From Proteus myxofaciens ATCC 19692 (lineage in GTDB: Bacteria > Pseudomonadota > Gammaproteobacteria > Enterobacterales > Enterobacteriaceae), in contig NZ_LXEN01000155.1 in NCBI RefSeq assembly GCF_001654855.1, positions 18,341-82,340 of the forward strand: a DNA stretch of 64,000 nucleotides, read 5' to 3'. The position numbers and the translations under genes are program-made. The notes below the pieces were generated by a model. It saw only the letters and a list, made by a program, of their open reading frames with translations. It was not told the origin of the DNA and made no database searches. This document shows, in pieces, positions 20,717-30,939 of the stretch (position 1 is the stretch's first letter; each line of letters begins with the position of its first letter).

Positions 20717-21934
20717 TTATTCAGTTGCTTGAACTGTGTGCTTGATAACGGTTTTATTGCGTTGAATGAAGTATCCCAAAGCCATTGGAATAGAAGTTAA
20801 CGCCATAATAGCCGTAGTATTAATAAGGGGTTGTTGGCTGATAAATACTGAGACAATAAAACTGGCTAAGCTACAAAGACCCAATTGAAGCGCATTTTGT
20901 AAAGCTGCAGCTTTGCCGCTGATTTCAGGATATGCCGAAAGGGCATTAGAAACAGCGATAGGATAAGAAGCTCCATTCATTGCAGCCATAATACAAAATG
21001 GAATTAAGATAGTAGTCAGCGTGGGTTGGGTATATTTAGCAACAATGAATAACGCAGTCATACTCAGCGCATAGCCGATAAGAAGAAGAGGTAATAATGT
21101 TTTGCCTGTCATTTTAGATAATAGAATACGACAGCCATAACCACCCACCATAAAGGCAATAGTTTGAGGAATATAACTTAATCCAATATCCTGTGGAGAA
21201 TATCCCATTTTTTCAAGAATAATAGGGGAGCCAGCTAACCAAGCAAAAAAACCTGCACTACATGAGGCATAAATTAAAACATTACCTGTATATACAGGGG
21301 ATTTTAACAAAGTCATAAAAGAAACGTTCGATTTAGCTATGCCAGAAACCGTTTTTTGTTTGATATTTTTAAGTGCTAATGTTGGTAACATCCATAAAAT
21401 GGTAACAACCATCAGCAAGATAAAAATCATACGCCAGCCACCGTGTTGCAATAATGACGCACCAATTAAAGGGGCTAATGCAGGAGATAAAGCAACCAAA
21501 GGCATGATTAAGGCAAAAACACGTTGTGCGTTAGATTCATCAAAACGGTCGATAACGAGTGCTTGCCAGATTACAGCTGCAGAACATACACCAAAGGCTT
21601 GTAAAAAGCGCATGGCTAATAAGCTTGTTGCGCCATCTACCCAAAGCATACTGAGACAGCCTATTGAAAATAGACCTAAGCCGATAAGTAATACGGGTTT
21701 ACGTCCTATTTTATCGGATAGAGGCCCCCAAAGTAGCTGAGCAACAGCAAAGCCAAATAAAAAAATACTTAGACTATTACTGATAGCACCTTCACTAATA
21801 GAAAGTTCACGTTGCATCATACCAAAAGCAGGTAGATACATATCGATAGCTAAGTAACCCAGCATACTTAAGCCTGCAAGGTATACCATGAAGCCCAAGG
21901 ACGAATTCGATTGTTTAGAAGTATTTAAATTCAT
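20717..21934 (-). CDS. punC: MFS purine nucleoside transporter PunC (YdhC)
   Basis: 405 residues with 12 hydrophobic helices; DHA1-family motif A is visible as LWGPLSDKIGRKPVLLIG. Position next to a divergent LysR gene, cfa on one side and purR on the other, is that of E. coli ydhC/punC, reported to import adenosine. Older annotation calls this family Bcr/CflA drug exporters. Assignment rests on synteny plus family. Confidence 0.85.
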   Translation of the reverse strand: MNLNTSKQSNSSLGFMVYLAGLSMLGYLAIDMYLPAFGMMQRELSISEGAISNSLSIFLFGFAVAQLLWGPLSDKIGRKPVLLIGLGLFSIGCLSMLWVDGATSLLAMRFLQAFGVCSAAVIWQALVIDRFDESNAQRVFALIMPLVALSPALAPLIGASLLQHGGWRMIFILLMVVTILWMLPTLALKNIKQKTVSGIAKSNVSFMTLLKSPVYTGNVLIYASCSAGFFAWLAGSPIILEKMGYSPQDIGLSYIPQTIAFMVGGYGCRILLSKMTGKTLLPLLLIGYALSMTALFIVAKYTQPTLTTILIPFCIMAAMNGASYPIAVSNALSAYPEISGKAAALQNALQLGLCSLASFIVSVFISQQPLINTTAIMALTSIPMALGYFIQRNKTVIKHTVQATE

Positions 21935-22052
21935 TTTAATTTTCTATATATGTGAAGTAAAACATTTTATATATTGTAACTAAGACCTAAATTGCTTGTG
22001 AAACGGGAATATTTGGTTGATGCTGTGAAAAATTTTCAAAGGAATAAACTCT

Positions 22053-22955
22053 ATGTGGTCAGAATACTCTTTAGATGTTGTAGATGCAGTCGCTAGAACA
22101 GGTAGTTTTAGTGCTGCTGCTCAAGAATTACACAGAGTGCCCTCCGCTGTTAGTTATACCGTTAGACAATTAGAGGAATGGCTTGCTGTTCCTTTATTTG
22201 AACGTCGTCACCGTGATGTAGAATTAACCGATGCGGGAAAAATTTTTATTAAAGAGGCCCGATCTGTTATCAAAAAAATGAATGACACACGCCATTTATG
22301 CCAGCAAGTCTCTAATGGCTGGCGAGGACAATTTAGTATAGCAGTAGATTGCATTGTTAAACCTAAAAGAACACAACAACTTATTCTCGACTTTTATCGT
22401 CATTTTCCGGATATTGAACTATACATCTATCCTGAAGTGTTTAATGGTGTTTGGGATTCTTTAGTTAATGGTCGTGTTGATTTGGCTATTGGTGCCACAA
22501 GAGCTTCACCAATAGGTGAGCGCTATAGTTTTAAAGATATGGGATTTATGCCATGGCGTTGTGTTTGTCGTGCTGACCACCCACTAACACAAGCAACGCA
22601 TCCATTAACTGACGATGAAATGCGTCCTTTTGCAAGTCTATGTTTAGAAGATACCTCACGTAGCTTACCTAAACGCGATACCTGGGCTTTAAATAATCAA
22701 CGTAGAATGGTTGTGCCTACATGGGATGTTGGCCTAGAGTGCCTCCTAGATGGCTTATGTGTAGGCATGGTGCCTTGGCATAAAGCCGAATCATTAATTG
22801 AACAAGGCAAACTAGTATCCCTAAAACTTGCACAGCCATTGCCAGACAGCCCATGCTGCCTGACTTGGGTCGATAAAAGTAAATCGCCCGCTTTAACATG
22901 GTTATTAAATTATCTTGGTGATAGCCAAACCTTAAATGAGGAGTGGCTTCGATAG
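22053..22955 (+). CDS. punR: LysR-type regulator PunR (YdhB)
   Basis: 300 residues. N-terminal winged HTH (ARTGSFSAAAQELHRVPSAVSYTVRQLE) then a periplasmic-binding-like effector domain. Divergent from punC with 118 bp between starts, the standard arrangement for a LysR gene and its target. In E. coli PunR activates punC for adenosine use. AAAGGAA precedes the start. Ends 17 bp from the convergent purR. Confidence 0.87.
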   Translation: MWSEYSLDVVDAVARTGSFSAAAQELHRVPSAVSYTVRQLEEWLAVPLFERRHRDVELTDAGKIFIKEARSVIKKMNDTRHLCQQVSNGWRGQFSIAVDCIVKPKRTQQLILDFYRHFPDIELYIYPEVFNGVWDSLVNGRVDLAIGATRASPIGERYSFKDMGFMPWRCVCRADHPLTQATHPLTDDEMRPFASLCLEDTSRSLPKRDTWALNNQRRMVVPTWDVGLECLLDGLCVGMVPWHKAESLIEQGKLVSLKLAQPLPDSPCCLTWVDKSKSPALTWLLNYLGDSQTLNEEWLR

Positions 22956-22972
22956 AGGTCTAAAAAGAGTTA

Positions 22973-23998
22973 TTAACGGCGATAATCAATAAATGGGCCA
23001 TCAGCGACAGAACGACGTTCAACTAATCGCGGATGTACTTCAATAGTTTGAGCATCTTCTCGTTTATTTACTATTCTATCAAGCAACATCGACAGCGCCA
23101 TTTGGCCTAAACGCTCTTTAGGTTGGTGGACTGTAGTTAATGCTGGTGAAAAATAGCGTGCATTACGAATATTGTCATAACCGACAATAGAAATATCAGT
23201 AGGTACACGTAAGCCAAGCTCATCAGCAGCACAAATAGCGCCCATAGCCATCACATCACCACCACAAAAAACAGCAGTTGGGCGATGTTTTTGGCTTAAC
23301 ATCTGGTGCATCGCTTTATAACCTGATTCAGGCTCAAAATCGCCTTGTACAATCCATTCTTCTTTTACGAGGATTTTAGCTTCTTCCATTGCTTTTAAGA
23401 AACCTTGTAAGCGACCGCCACCTGTATTACGTTCTAGAGGGCCTGGAATAATACCAATTTCACGATGTCCTCGTTCAATAAGATATTTCCCTGCGATGTA
23501 GCCACCGTGAAACGCATTATCGATAATGGTATCCGTGAAATCACCGCGAGCTTTACCCCAATCCATCACAACCATTGGAATATTGCGGTATCCTTCTAAT
23601 AAAGAGATAAGATGATCAGGGTATTCAGAACACATCACCAGCAAACCGTCAACACGTTTTTGAGCAAGCATTGCAAGGTAAGCTTTTTGCTTATCAAGAT
23701 TATTATGTGAATTACATAAGATCAGGGTGTACCCTTTGCTATAACAACTATTTTCAACGGCTTCAATCACTTCAGCAAAGTAGGGGGCTTCACTTGACGT
23801 GGCTAATAAGCCAATAGATTTGGTATGATTGACTTTTAAACTACGCGCAACGGCACTAGGTGAATAATTTAATTCTTTAATAGCTGTCCAAACTGCAGCT
23901 CGTGTGTTCTCAGCAACAAAACGTGTTTTGTTGATCACATGAGAAACAGTTGTGGTTGATACGCCTGCGCGTTTTGCCACGTCTTTAATTGTTGCCAT
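22973..23998 (-). CDS. purR: Purine repressor PurR (LacI family)
   Basis: 341 residues, same length as E. coli Pur[24 protein letters not shown], hinge helix [12 protein letters not shown], and a LacI-type sugar/nucleobase-binding domain with ISIVGYDNI. Represses purine biosynthesis when bound to hypoxanthine or guanine. I see only half-like PUR sequences upstream (GCAAAC near 24078), so autoregulation is not clear. Confidence 0.95.
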   Translation of the reverse strand: MATIKDVAKRAGVSTTTVSHVINKTRFVAENTRAAVWTAIKELNYSPSAVARSLKVNHTKSIGLLATSSEAPYFAEVIEAVENSCYSKGYTLILCNSHNNLDKQKAYLAMLAQKRVDGLLVMCSEYPDHLISLLEGYRNIPMVVMDWGKARGDFTDTIIDNAFHGGYIAGKYLIERGHREIGIIPGPLERNTGGGRLQGFLKAMEEAKILVKEEWIVQGDFEPESGYKAMHQMLSQKHRPTAVFCGGDVMAMGAICAADELGLRVPTDISIVGYDNIRNARYFSPALTTVHQPKERLGQMALSMLLDRIVNKREDAQTIEVHPRLVERRSVADGPFIDYRR

Positions 23999-24265
23999 GG
24001 TGTGGAAAACTCCTGACCTTCATGGGTCTCTTTTATTTAATTTTATGGTTTAGCTGCCAGTATAGTCTTACATAGGGCAAACACTGGCAATAATTTAGCG
24101 ATTAGCTATGAATTTTGTATGATCTAGCTCAAAAGTGAAAGTATTAATCAATGTTATAAATTGTGCACTAATCGCTATTTTAGCAAATTTTGATATGCAA
24201 TAATAATTACCATGATAAGATTATGGTTAATTTTAATGTATTATAATCATTTTGAGGGAAAATAG

Positions 24266-24349
24266 ATGGATACGGATCTGAAACTTGGTTTAAGTACAGC
24301 AATTGCTGCTTTAGTCGTTATTGTTTTATTTACCACGATGCTTTTCTAA
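24266..24349 (+). CDS. ynhF: YnhF/CydH, small cytochrome bd-associated membrane protein
   Basis: 27 codons, ATG 24266 to TAA 24349, with GAGGGA 8 bp upstream. The peptide starts MDTDLKLGLSTAIAALV, close to E. coli YnhF (MSTDLKFSLVTTI...), and is a single hydrophobic span. YnhF lies between purR and sodB in E. coli too. It has been identified as the CydH/CydY subunit of cytochrome bd-I oxidase structures. Small size would let most annotation pipelines miss it. Confidence 0.88.
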   Translation: MDTDLKLGLSTAIAALVVIVLFTTMLF

Positions 24350-24401
24350 TCATTTTTTATAAATATTCGATTAATCCTTAAATAAGCGGATATCTAAATA
24401 T

Positions 24402-24431
24402 AAAAAAGGGCGCCAAATAGCGCCCTTTTTT
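24402..24431. terminator. Bidirectional terminator between ynhF and sodB
   Basis: AAAAAAGGGCGC and GCGCCCTTTTTT form a perfect 12-bp stem between convergent genes. Confidence 0.92.
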
Positions 24432-24479
24432 ATTATGTTATCAAAAATAAATTTTCATTTTTGAGAATAATTAAGTTAA

Positions 24480-25058
24480 TTAAGCAAAATTAGCTTCAAC
24501 AAATGCCCAATTAACCAGTGCCCAGAATTCTTCTAAGTATTTTACACGAGCATTACGATAATCGATATAATAAGCGTGTTCCCATACATCAACGGTTAAT
24601 AATGGTTTGTCATCACCAGAAATAGGTGTTGCTGCATTTGATGTATTAACAATGGCTAGCGAGCCATCTGTTTTCTTAACAAGCCAAGTCCAACCTGAAC
24701 CGAAATTTTTAGCCGCTGCATCATTAAATTGTTTTTTGAACTCATCAAAAGAGCCAAACGTGCTATTGATTGCATCCGCGATTTTACCTGTTGGCGCACC
24801 ACCTGCATTTGGTGCTAAGCAGTTCCAATAGAATGTATGGTTCCAGACTTGTGCCGCATTGTTAAAAATACCGCCATCTGTAGATTTAATAATTTCTTCT
24901 AATGATTTATTTTCTAAATCAGTACCTTTTACTAAGTTATTTAAGTTAGTTACATAGGTTTGGTGATGTTTACCGTAGTGGTATTCTAGCGTTTCTTTAG
25001 AGATGTGTGGTTCTAGAGCATCTAACGGATAGGGTAATTTTGGTAATTCGAAAGACAT
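24480..25058 (-). CDS. sodB: Iron superoxide dismutase
   Basis: 192 residues from ATG 25058, starting [11 protein letters not shown] as in E. coli SodB; the upstream extension to 25106 is not coding. Metal ligands appear in [11 protein letters not shown] (His), NHTFYWN (His) and [12 protein letters not shown] (Asp, His). Fe-type markers [11 protein letters not shown] and GSGWTWLV are present. Cytoplasmic superoxide detoxification. The start region GCAATGTC is complementary to the RyhB core encoded at 52287-52294 in this window. Confidence 0.97.
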   Translation of the reverse strand: MSFELPKLPYPLDALEPHISKETLEYHYGKHHQTYVTNLNNLVKGTDLENKSLEEIIKSTDGGIFNNAAQVWNHTFYWNCLAPNAGGAPTGKIADAINSTFGSFDEFKKQFNDAAAKNFGSGWTWLVKKTDGSLAIVNTSNAATPISGDDKPLLTVDVWEHAYYIDYRNARVKYLEEFWALVNWAFVEANFA

Positions 25059-25863
25059 TGCGTACTCCTTTATACTATCTATTTCGGGTTTTGTGCCTAA
25101 ATTCATTTTATTGAAATCATAGAATCAACAAAATGAGGCAAATGCATAACTCAATTTTTACTTATTTGCTAATTATTTTAACAAAAAATAGATAAAATAA
25201 CAGCGAAATGTATTTATCGATATTAGTAATAATATGAACTAACCTTTTATTAAGATAAAGCAAATATTAAAATATTTACCTAGCTGTCATTTTAATTTTT
25301 TGATTATACAACTAGTCTTTAAAATTAGCATAGTATTTGTTAATGATAATTATTAACAATTACAAATATAGAATGTGAGTTATTCTCAATTTTATATTGC
25401 TGGAAATATAAAAATTAATATTAGTGTGACATTTTTAATATTATTTAGATTATTTTATAAAACAGAAATTATATCTTACTAAGATGTTGTATGTAAGATG
25501 TTATATAAAAATATAATATATCGATTCTTTGTTTTTTGACAAACTCCATTCATTTATCATGTAAACTAAATTAATTAAAAATCATTTCTTAATGTTATTT
25601 GTTTTTTTGTTATTAAAAGTAAACCTTTTGATGCTTGAGTTGATTTATTTTAAGCAAAATACATACGTTAAAAAATAAATAAAAACAGTTAAATAACATT
25701 AACGCATTGATTTTAATTAACTATTATAATTTATGTTATTATTTTATTTGTCAGTATTTTTAGAAAGTGCACACACTTCAAATTATCAATATTAATTCTT
25801 TGAAAATATAAATATAGTGAATTATAGTAAAACTACTTATTTCATTTGGAAGGGTTTTTATTG
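25059..25863. other. Long AT-rich region between sodB and the decarboxylase gene
   Basis: About 800 bp without a gene, divergent sodB and decarboxylase promoters expected. A strong Fur-like site lies at 25344-25358. Base composition drops to very AT-rich between 25400 and 25850, a usual mark of acquired, H-NS-bound DNA. Confidence 0.5.
25344..25358. promoter_or_regulatory. Fur-like operator
   Basis: TGATAAT-T-ATTAACA matches 13 of 14 defined positions of the 7-1-7 Fur model and sits within a longer inverted repeat TTGTTAAT...ATTAACAA (25337-25359). It is 286 bp from sodB and 506 bp from the decarboxylase start, so the controlled gene is not obvious. Confidence 0.55.
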
Positions 25864-27027
25864 ATGAATAAAATAAATAATTACGTGGGTATACAAGTCA
25901 ATTTATCTTCCTTAGAATCTTTATATAATGATAAAAAGCATTATCAACAATTAAGTTATCTTACCAATAATTTAGGCGATTGTTATGAACCTGATGCATG
26001 CCCTTTACCTAATACAATGAGGGAAGAAAAAGCGGCAATTGAATTATTTGCTCAATGGCTAGGACTTTCTTCTAATGAATGTTGGGGCTATATTGGTGGG
26101 GGTTCTTCAATTGGTAACTTACAAGGAATGTGGATAGGAAGACAACTTTATCCAGATGCAACACTTATATTTTCAAAAGATGCACACTATAGCATTTATA
26201 AATTTGCAAGCTTACTTGGATTTAAAAAAATCATCATTATCGATACATTAGAAACAGGCCAAATAGATATTAATGATTATAGAGAAAAAATAAAAAAGAA
26301 AGAAAATATAGTGGCGGTATTTACAGCAGGCACAACGATGACGAGTGCGTTTGATCCAATTGAAGAATGTACTAATATAATGGATGAATACTCATGTGAG
26401 TATTATATTCATCTTGATGCAGCTTTAGGTGGAGCGTTAATTCCTTTTATAGATGAAAATGAATTAAAACAAGATCCAAGGACATTTTCATTTCATAATA
26501 AAAAAATCTCATCTATGACGATTAGTACTCATAAAGTACTAGGTACACCTATGCCAGGGAATCTCTTTATTGCTAGAAAAAATGTTATTGATAATTTTAA
26601 AAATCATGTCACTTCAATTCCTTATCTTTCTGGTATTAAAGATATTATGATTTATGGTAGTCGTGATGGTTTTAGGGCTGATATTGTTTATTCAAGACTT
26701 TGTTCTCTTGGTAACGAGGGATTAAAAAAGATAGTAAAAGACTCATTTGATAATTGTGATTATTTAATGAAATCGTTTAAATCAATGGGGATCACTTCTG
26801 CTTTTAGAGCGGCTGCTGGGTTATCTATTGTTATTCCTTTAATCTCTTTAGAAGAAAAAATGTTGCCAGAGTATTTACATGAAATAGATAACAAATACCA
26901 TCTTGTAAAAAATAATGTTTATTTGCACATTTATGTTATGGAACATGTAAATAGAAAAATGTGCGAAGAGATTGTGGCTGATTTCACTAAGGCATTAAAA
27001 TTGACTCAGCAGCAAACTATCTCTTAA
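25864..27027 (+). CDS. Histidine-decarboxylase-like PLP enzyme (group II decarboxylase)
   Basis: 387 residues from ATG 25864. Fold-type I PLP enzyme: His108 in SKDAHYS (ring-stacking), Asp185 in HLDAALGG, and cofactor Lys224 in STHKVLGTP. Layout and spacing resemble the PLP histidine decarboxylases of Morganella and of siderophore clusters (acinetobactin, anguibactin type). Histidine to histamine is the likeliest reaction, but related enzymes use other amino acids. No antiporter or siderophore genes flank it. GGAAGG lies upstream. Low GC against the neighbours suggests acquisition. Confidence 0.75.
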   Translation: MNKINNYVGIQVNLSSLESLYNDKKHYQQLSYLTNNLGDCYEPDACPLPNTMREEKAAIELFAQWLGLSSNECWGYIGGGSSIGNLQGMWIGRQLYPDATLIFSKDAHYSIYKFASLLGFKKIIIIDTLETGQIDINDYREKIKKKENIVAVFTAGTTMTSAFDPIEECTNIMDEYSCEYYIHLDAALGGALIPFIDENELKQDPRTFSFHNKKISSMTISTHKVLGTPMPGNLFIARKNVIDNFKNHVTSIPYLSGIKDIMIYGSRDGFRADIVYSRLCSLGNEGLKKIVKDSFDNCDYLMKSFKSMGITSAFRAAAGLSIVIPLISLEEKMLPEYLHEIDNKYHLVKNNVYLHIYVMEHVNRKMCEEIVADFTKALKLTQQQTIS

Positions 27028-27057
27028 ATTGCTTTATCCATATTTCATATTTTGATT

Positions 27058-27086
27058 AGCCCCAGGATGTTTTATAGGGGCTTTTA
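27058..27086 (+). terminator. Terminator of the decarboxylase gene
   Basis: AGCCCC (27058-27063) pairs with GGGGCT (27077-27082), followed by TTTTAT. Confidence 0.75.
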
Positions 27087-27442
27087 TACTTTATCCAATA
27101 ATCAGTTAGTTGGTTGTTAAAAAAATATTAAACATATAACTTATTGATTCAAAACTATATTTAATAATTAATTGTATTGGCTCAAGATTAGAACTTATGC
27201 TGTTATAGCATTGAATTATATATGAGCCAGCAGTCTGCTTTGTGCCAAAAGCAGAACTAACATATATCTCAATCTGTTTATAAGTATTAAAACAAAAGTG
27301 ATATAAAAGTGTAGTTATAGAGTAAAGGACGTTCGTGGGATTTAATAATAAACCACAATCATCCAATACTCTTAATCCATGACAAACATGTTTTTACTTT
27401 ATTTATAGGTATTATGATTTAATCAGTAAGAATAATTAAATG
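27087..27442. other. Intergenic region with a palindromic hairpin
   Basis: 356 bp; no credible gene. It contains the inverted repeat TCTGCTTTG-TGC-CAAAAGCAGA at 27234-27255. In reverse it reads SAFGTKQT in one frame, a string I remember from spurious small proteins of related bacteria, so this may be a dispersed palindromic repeat. Confidence 0.4.
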
Positions 27443-28549
27443 TTATAAGTTCTGTTGAAAGAAAGCTGTAATTTTATCAAAGGGGATTTTATTTAAATTA
27501 TCATATAAATCAACATGATCAGCATTCGGAATAATTAATAATTCTTTAGGCTCTAATGCTAATTTATATACATCTTCTGAATAGTAACGCGAATGTGCAT
27601 TTTCCCCTGCAATCAGCAAGATGGGTCTTGGTGATATCATTTCAATATTGGCATACATAGGAAAATTAAAGAAAGATATCGGTGTTGTTGCCGTCCATGC
27701 TGTAGTCGAATTAATTGAACGAGGATGAAAACCTCGAGTAGTACGATAATAATCAAAGAATGCTGCTAATACAGGTGGTGCATTCTTCGGTAATACTTCA
27801 GGTAAAACACGCTGACCTTCAATAATATGACCATTTTCATCAAAGGGTACTTCATGATAACCGAGCGCATTGTATCCATTTTCTGCATCTTTCCAACGCT
27901 GCTGGCTAAGATAATCAATCACCTTATGTCTTTCTTCAAGAGTATAACTATCTTGATATCCACGGCTGATACTACGAGACATATCATACATTGATGCGGT
28001 AGCCACAGCTTTAATACGTGGATCACTACCGGCAGCAGTTAAAGCCATCCCACTTAATCCACAGATAGCTAACACACCGATACGCTCACGATCCACATTT
28101 GGCTGTAGTCCTAAAAAATCGACAGCTGCACTAAAATCTTCCGTATTAATATCCGCAGAAGCAACATTTCGAGGTTCACCACTACTTTCTCCCGTAAAAG
28201 AAGAGTCAAATGCCAATGTGATGAAACCACGTTCTGCTAATGTTTGAGCATATAACCCAGAAGATTGCTCTTTTACCGCGCCAAATGGCCCACTTAATAC
28301 AATCGCAGCTAATGGTTCTCTTATATTTTTAGGTTGATATAAATCACTCACCAACGCTATACCATAACGATTTTTAAATGTAACCTTTTTATATTCAACT
28401 TTATCGCTTTTCATAAAAGTTTTATCCCATTGTTGATTAATCATCGTCTTTGATTGCGATAATGCTGTAGCAGTAAATATTGATGTCATACTTGCAGCGG
28501 CAATACTTACGCCCGTTAATTTTAATAATGCTCGACGTTCATTATTCAT
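27443..28549 (-). CDS. Alpha/beta hydrolase with Tat-like signal peptide (YcjY-like)
   Basis: 368 residues. The N-terminus carries a twin-arginine-like motif ERRALLKLTG followed by an Ala-rich hydrophobic stretch, so export folded to the periplasm is likely. The hydrolase core (VTFKNRYGIALVSDLYQP, AFDSSFTGESSG, VLAICGLSGMA) resembles YcjY/DUF1100-type enzymes; the nucleophile elbow has Cys in ICGLSG. His near IPNADHVDLYD is the probable catalytic base. Follows the MFS gene by 106 bp on the same strand. Substrate unknown. Confidence 0.8.
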   Translation of the reverse strand: MNNERRALLKLTGVSIAAASMTSIFTATALSQSKTMINQQWDKTFMKSDKVEYKKVTFKNRYGIALVSDLYQPKNIREPLAAIVLSGPFGAVKEQSSGLYAQTLAERGFITLAFDSSFTGESSGEPRNVASADINTEDFSAAVDFLGLQPNVDRERIGVLAICGLSGMALTAAGSDPRIKAVATASMYDMSRSISRGYQDSYTLEERHKVIDYLSQQRWKDAENGYNALGYHEVPFDENGHIIEGQRVLPEVLPKNAPPVLAAFFDYYRTTRGFHPRSINSTTAWTATTPISFFNFPMYANIEMISPRPILLIAGENAHSRYYSEDVYKLALEPKELLIIPNADHVDLYDNLNKIPFDKITAFFQQNL

Positions 28550-28655
28550 AATATATATCCTCTTCTATTCTTCATTTTCTTAGGAAAGCTTATTGAATAA
28601 CTTAACCAATGGATATTAAAGACTAATAATTATTTCTTTATAAAATTTAAACATA

Positions 28656-29858
28656 TTATTTTTCTTTCTCAGCCCTCGCAGTGAATTGAACAAGTGTTGC
28701 GGCAATAACCAGAAGTAAAGCACTCACCGCAAAAGCACTTTCATATCCTCCTAAATCAAATAATATGCCCCCCACAGAAGCGCCACAGGCAATAGAAATT
28801 TGGATAACGGCAACCATTAAACCGCCTCCTACTTCTGCGTTATTTGAAAATATTCGAGGTATCCAACTCCACCATCCAACAGGTGCTGCGGTCGAAATAA
28901 ATCCCCAAATACTCAGTAATGCAATCACAGCAAAAAGAGAATGGCCGAAGAAAATTAGCGACACACCAATGCTAGCCATCAATAGTGGAATGACGATAAG
29001 TGTGCGATAAAATCCTCTATTTAATAAACGATTGATAAGTAATGTCCCAATAAACCCAGCAATACCAATCAATAACAGGATACAAGTTACCATCGAAATA
29101 TCGAGTTTTGTTACTGTTTCAAGAAAAGGGCGCACATAGGTAAATAAGGTAAATTGCCCCATAAAAAATAACCCAATAGCGAGCATACCTAACGTAACGA
29201 CTCGATATTTAAAAAAGCTAAAAATATTGAAAACTTGTGATCTATTTTGATGGTTATCTGAGTCAGCCGGCATTGTCGGTAGGCTCATCCATAACCAAAT
29301 AATGGTGATAATCGCGATAGGGACTAGGCTCAAAAAAGCCCCTCGCCATCCAATAGTTGCACCTAAATATGCTCCTAATGGTGCTGCAATAACGGTTGCT
29401 AACGCATTACCACTATTAAAAATAGCCAATGCTTTAGAAACCTCTTCTATTGGTACAAGACGCATTGCTATTGCAGCAGACATAGACCAAAAGCCACCCA
29501 CAACAATACCGATAAGTGCTCTACCCACCATATAAATGTAATAATTAGGAGCTAAAGCAATCATTGCCCCTGAAACACCCATCAATAGCGTAAGTCCTAG
29601 TAATAAAGCTTTACGATTTAAGTGACGAGTAAGGACAGAAATAAATAAGCTGGTTACAACAGCAAAAAAACCCGAAATTGTAATACCTTGTCCTGCCATT
29701 CCCTCTGTCACCTGAAAATCAGTGGCTAAAGGTGTTAATAAGCTCACTGGCATAAACTCAGAGGCTATCAATACAAAAACACAAAGTGTCATGGCAAAAA
29801 CGGCACTCCAGTTCGCTCTTTCAGGAGATTTTTGTTCTCGAAGAATTGTATTATCCAT
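28656..29858 (-). CDS. MFS transporter (AraJ/YdhP-like)
   Basis: 400 residues, 12 hydrophobic helices, with motif fragments FISVLTRHLNRKALLLG and the antiporter-type GIVVGGFWSMSAAIAMRL. Resembles the E. coli YdhP/AraJ group of exporters; ydhP lies next to sodB in E. coli, so this may be its counterpart. Divergent from a LysR gene (112 bp), which is probably its regulator, and possibly co-transcribed with the downstream hydrolase. Confidence 0.85.
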   Translation of the reverse strand: MDNTILREQKSPERANWSAVFAMTLCVFVLIASEFMPVSLLTPLATDFQVTEGMAGQGITISGFFAVVTSLFISVLTRHLNRKALLLGLTLLMGVSGAMIALAPNYYIYMVGRALIGIVVGGFWSMSAAIAMRLVPIEEVSKALAIFNSGNALATVIAAPLGAYLGATIGWRGAFLSLVPIAIITIIWLWMSLPTMPADSDNHQNRSQVFNIFSFFKYRVVTLGMLAIGLFFMGQFTLFTYVRPFLETVTKLDISMVTCILLLIGIAGFIGTLLINRLLNRGFYRTLIVIPLLMASIGVSLIFFGHSLFAVIALLSIWGFISTAAPVGWWSWIPRIFSNNAEVGGGLMVAVIQISIACGASVGGILFDLGGYESAFAVSALLLVIAATLVQFTARAEKEK

Positions 29859-29969
29859 CGGTTCTATTCACCTTTGTGTTTACGATATTTAATAGACATT
29901 ATCATCGCATATAGGTGATAATTTAATTAGTAGGCGTAATCTTCATAAACTTGTGAGAAAAATTCATTA

Positions 29970-30878
29970 ATGGCAAAAAGTAAAATGAATGACTTGCACG
30001 CTTTTCTTATCGTTGCTCAAGAGCAAAGTTTTACGAAAGCAGCCGCAAGACTCGATGTAACACCCTCGGCTCTAAGCCATACAATACGGCTTTTAGAAGA
30101 GCGATTAGGAATTCGGCTTCTTACAAGAACAACTCGAAATGTTTCTGTGACAGAGGCCGGTGCACAATTAATGAATGCTATCAGCCCATTATTTGAACAG
30201 ATTAATATTGAGCTTAACGCATTAAATGAGTTACGAGATAGTCCTAGGGGGACTATTCGTCTAAGTTGTACTGATGATCAAATAGAAACTTATATTCGCC
30301 CCATGTTGAATAACTTTTTACAAAAATACCCTGATATCACATTAGAGATGTATGTGGATTATGGTTTTACAAACGTCGTTGAAGAACGTTTCGATGCGGG
30401 AATACGCATTGGCGATGATATTAATAAAGATATGATAGCGGTACGTATTGGTCCTGATTGGCGTTTAATTACAGTGGCCTCTCCTGCTTATTTTGAACAA
30501 CACCCAAAACCTAAATCCCCTGACGATTTATCTCAACATCAATGTATTAATATTCGACATCGCGCTGCGGGTTCTATTTATGCGTGGGAATTTAATCAGG
30601 ATGACCATATAACAAGTATAAAGGTAGAGGGGCAACTCGTTTTTAATAGTACTTTACATCAATTAAATGCAGCTCTTGATGGTATGGGAATAGCCTATAT
30701 TCCAGAATCGTTGGCAGAACCTTATATTTCACAAGGTAAACTACAATCAGTATTGACAGATTACAGCCCTTACTTTGAAGGTTTCCATCTGTATTATCCA
30801 AACCGTCGCCAGTCTTCTCCCGCTTTTATGGCTTTTGTAGAAGCAATAAGGTATCGACCTAAGGAGTATCGCAAATAA
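29970..30878 (+). CDS. LysR-type transcriptional regulator
   Basis: 302 residues. HTH in AQEQSFTKAAARLDVTPSALSHTIRLLEERLG, then an effector-binding domain of the CrgA/YafC-like group (FDAGIRIGDDINKDMIAVRIGP). Divergent to the MFS-hydrolase pair, so it likely controls them and itself. Effector unknown. No strong Shine-Dalgarno before ATG 29970. Confidence 0.88.
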   Translation: MAKSKMNDLHAFLIVAQEQSFTKAAARLDVTPSALSHTIRLLEERLGIRLLTRTTRNVSVTEAGAQLMNAISPLFEQINIELNALNELRDSPRGTIRLSCTDDQIETYIRPMLNNFLQKYPDITLEMYVDYGFTNVVEERFDAGIRIGDDINKDMIAVRIGPDWRLITVASPAYFEQHPKPKSPDDLSQHQCINIRHRAAGSIYAWEFNQDDHITSIKVEGQLVFNSTLHQLNAALDGMGIAYIPESLAEPYISQGKLQSVLTDYSPYFEGFHLYYPNRRQSSPAFMAFVEAIRYRPKEYRK

Positions 30879-30939
30879 AGATAAAATATAATCATTCCAT
30901 ATTTTTTGTATTATCATAGTTAAACTTACTATATGAACA

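Noticed and set aside
27106..27366. 86-codon minus-strand frame
   Set aside because: No ribosome site, covers the palindromic hairpin and reads SAFGTKQT, typical of a repeat artefact.
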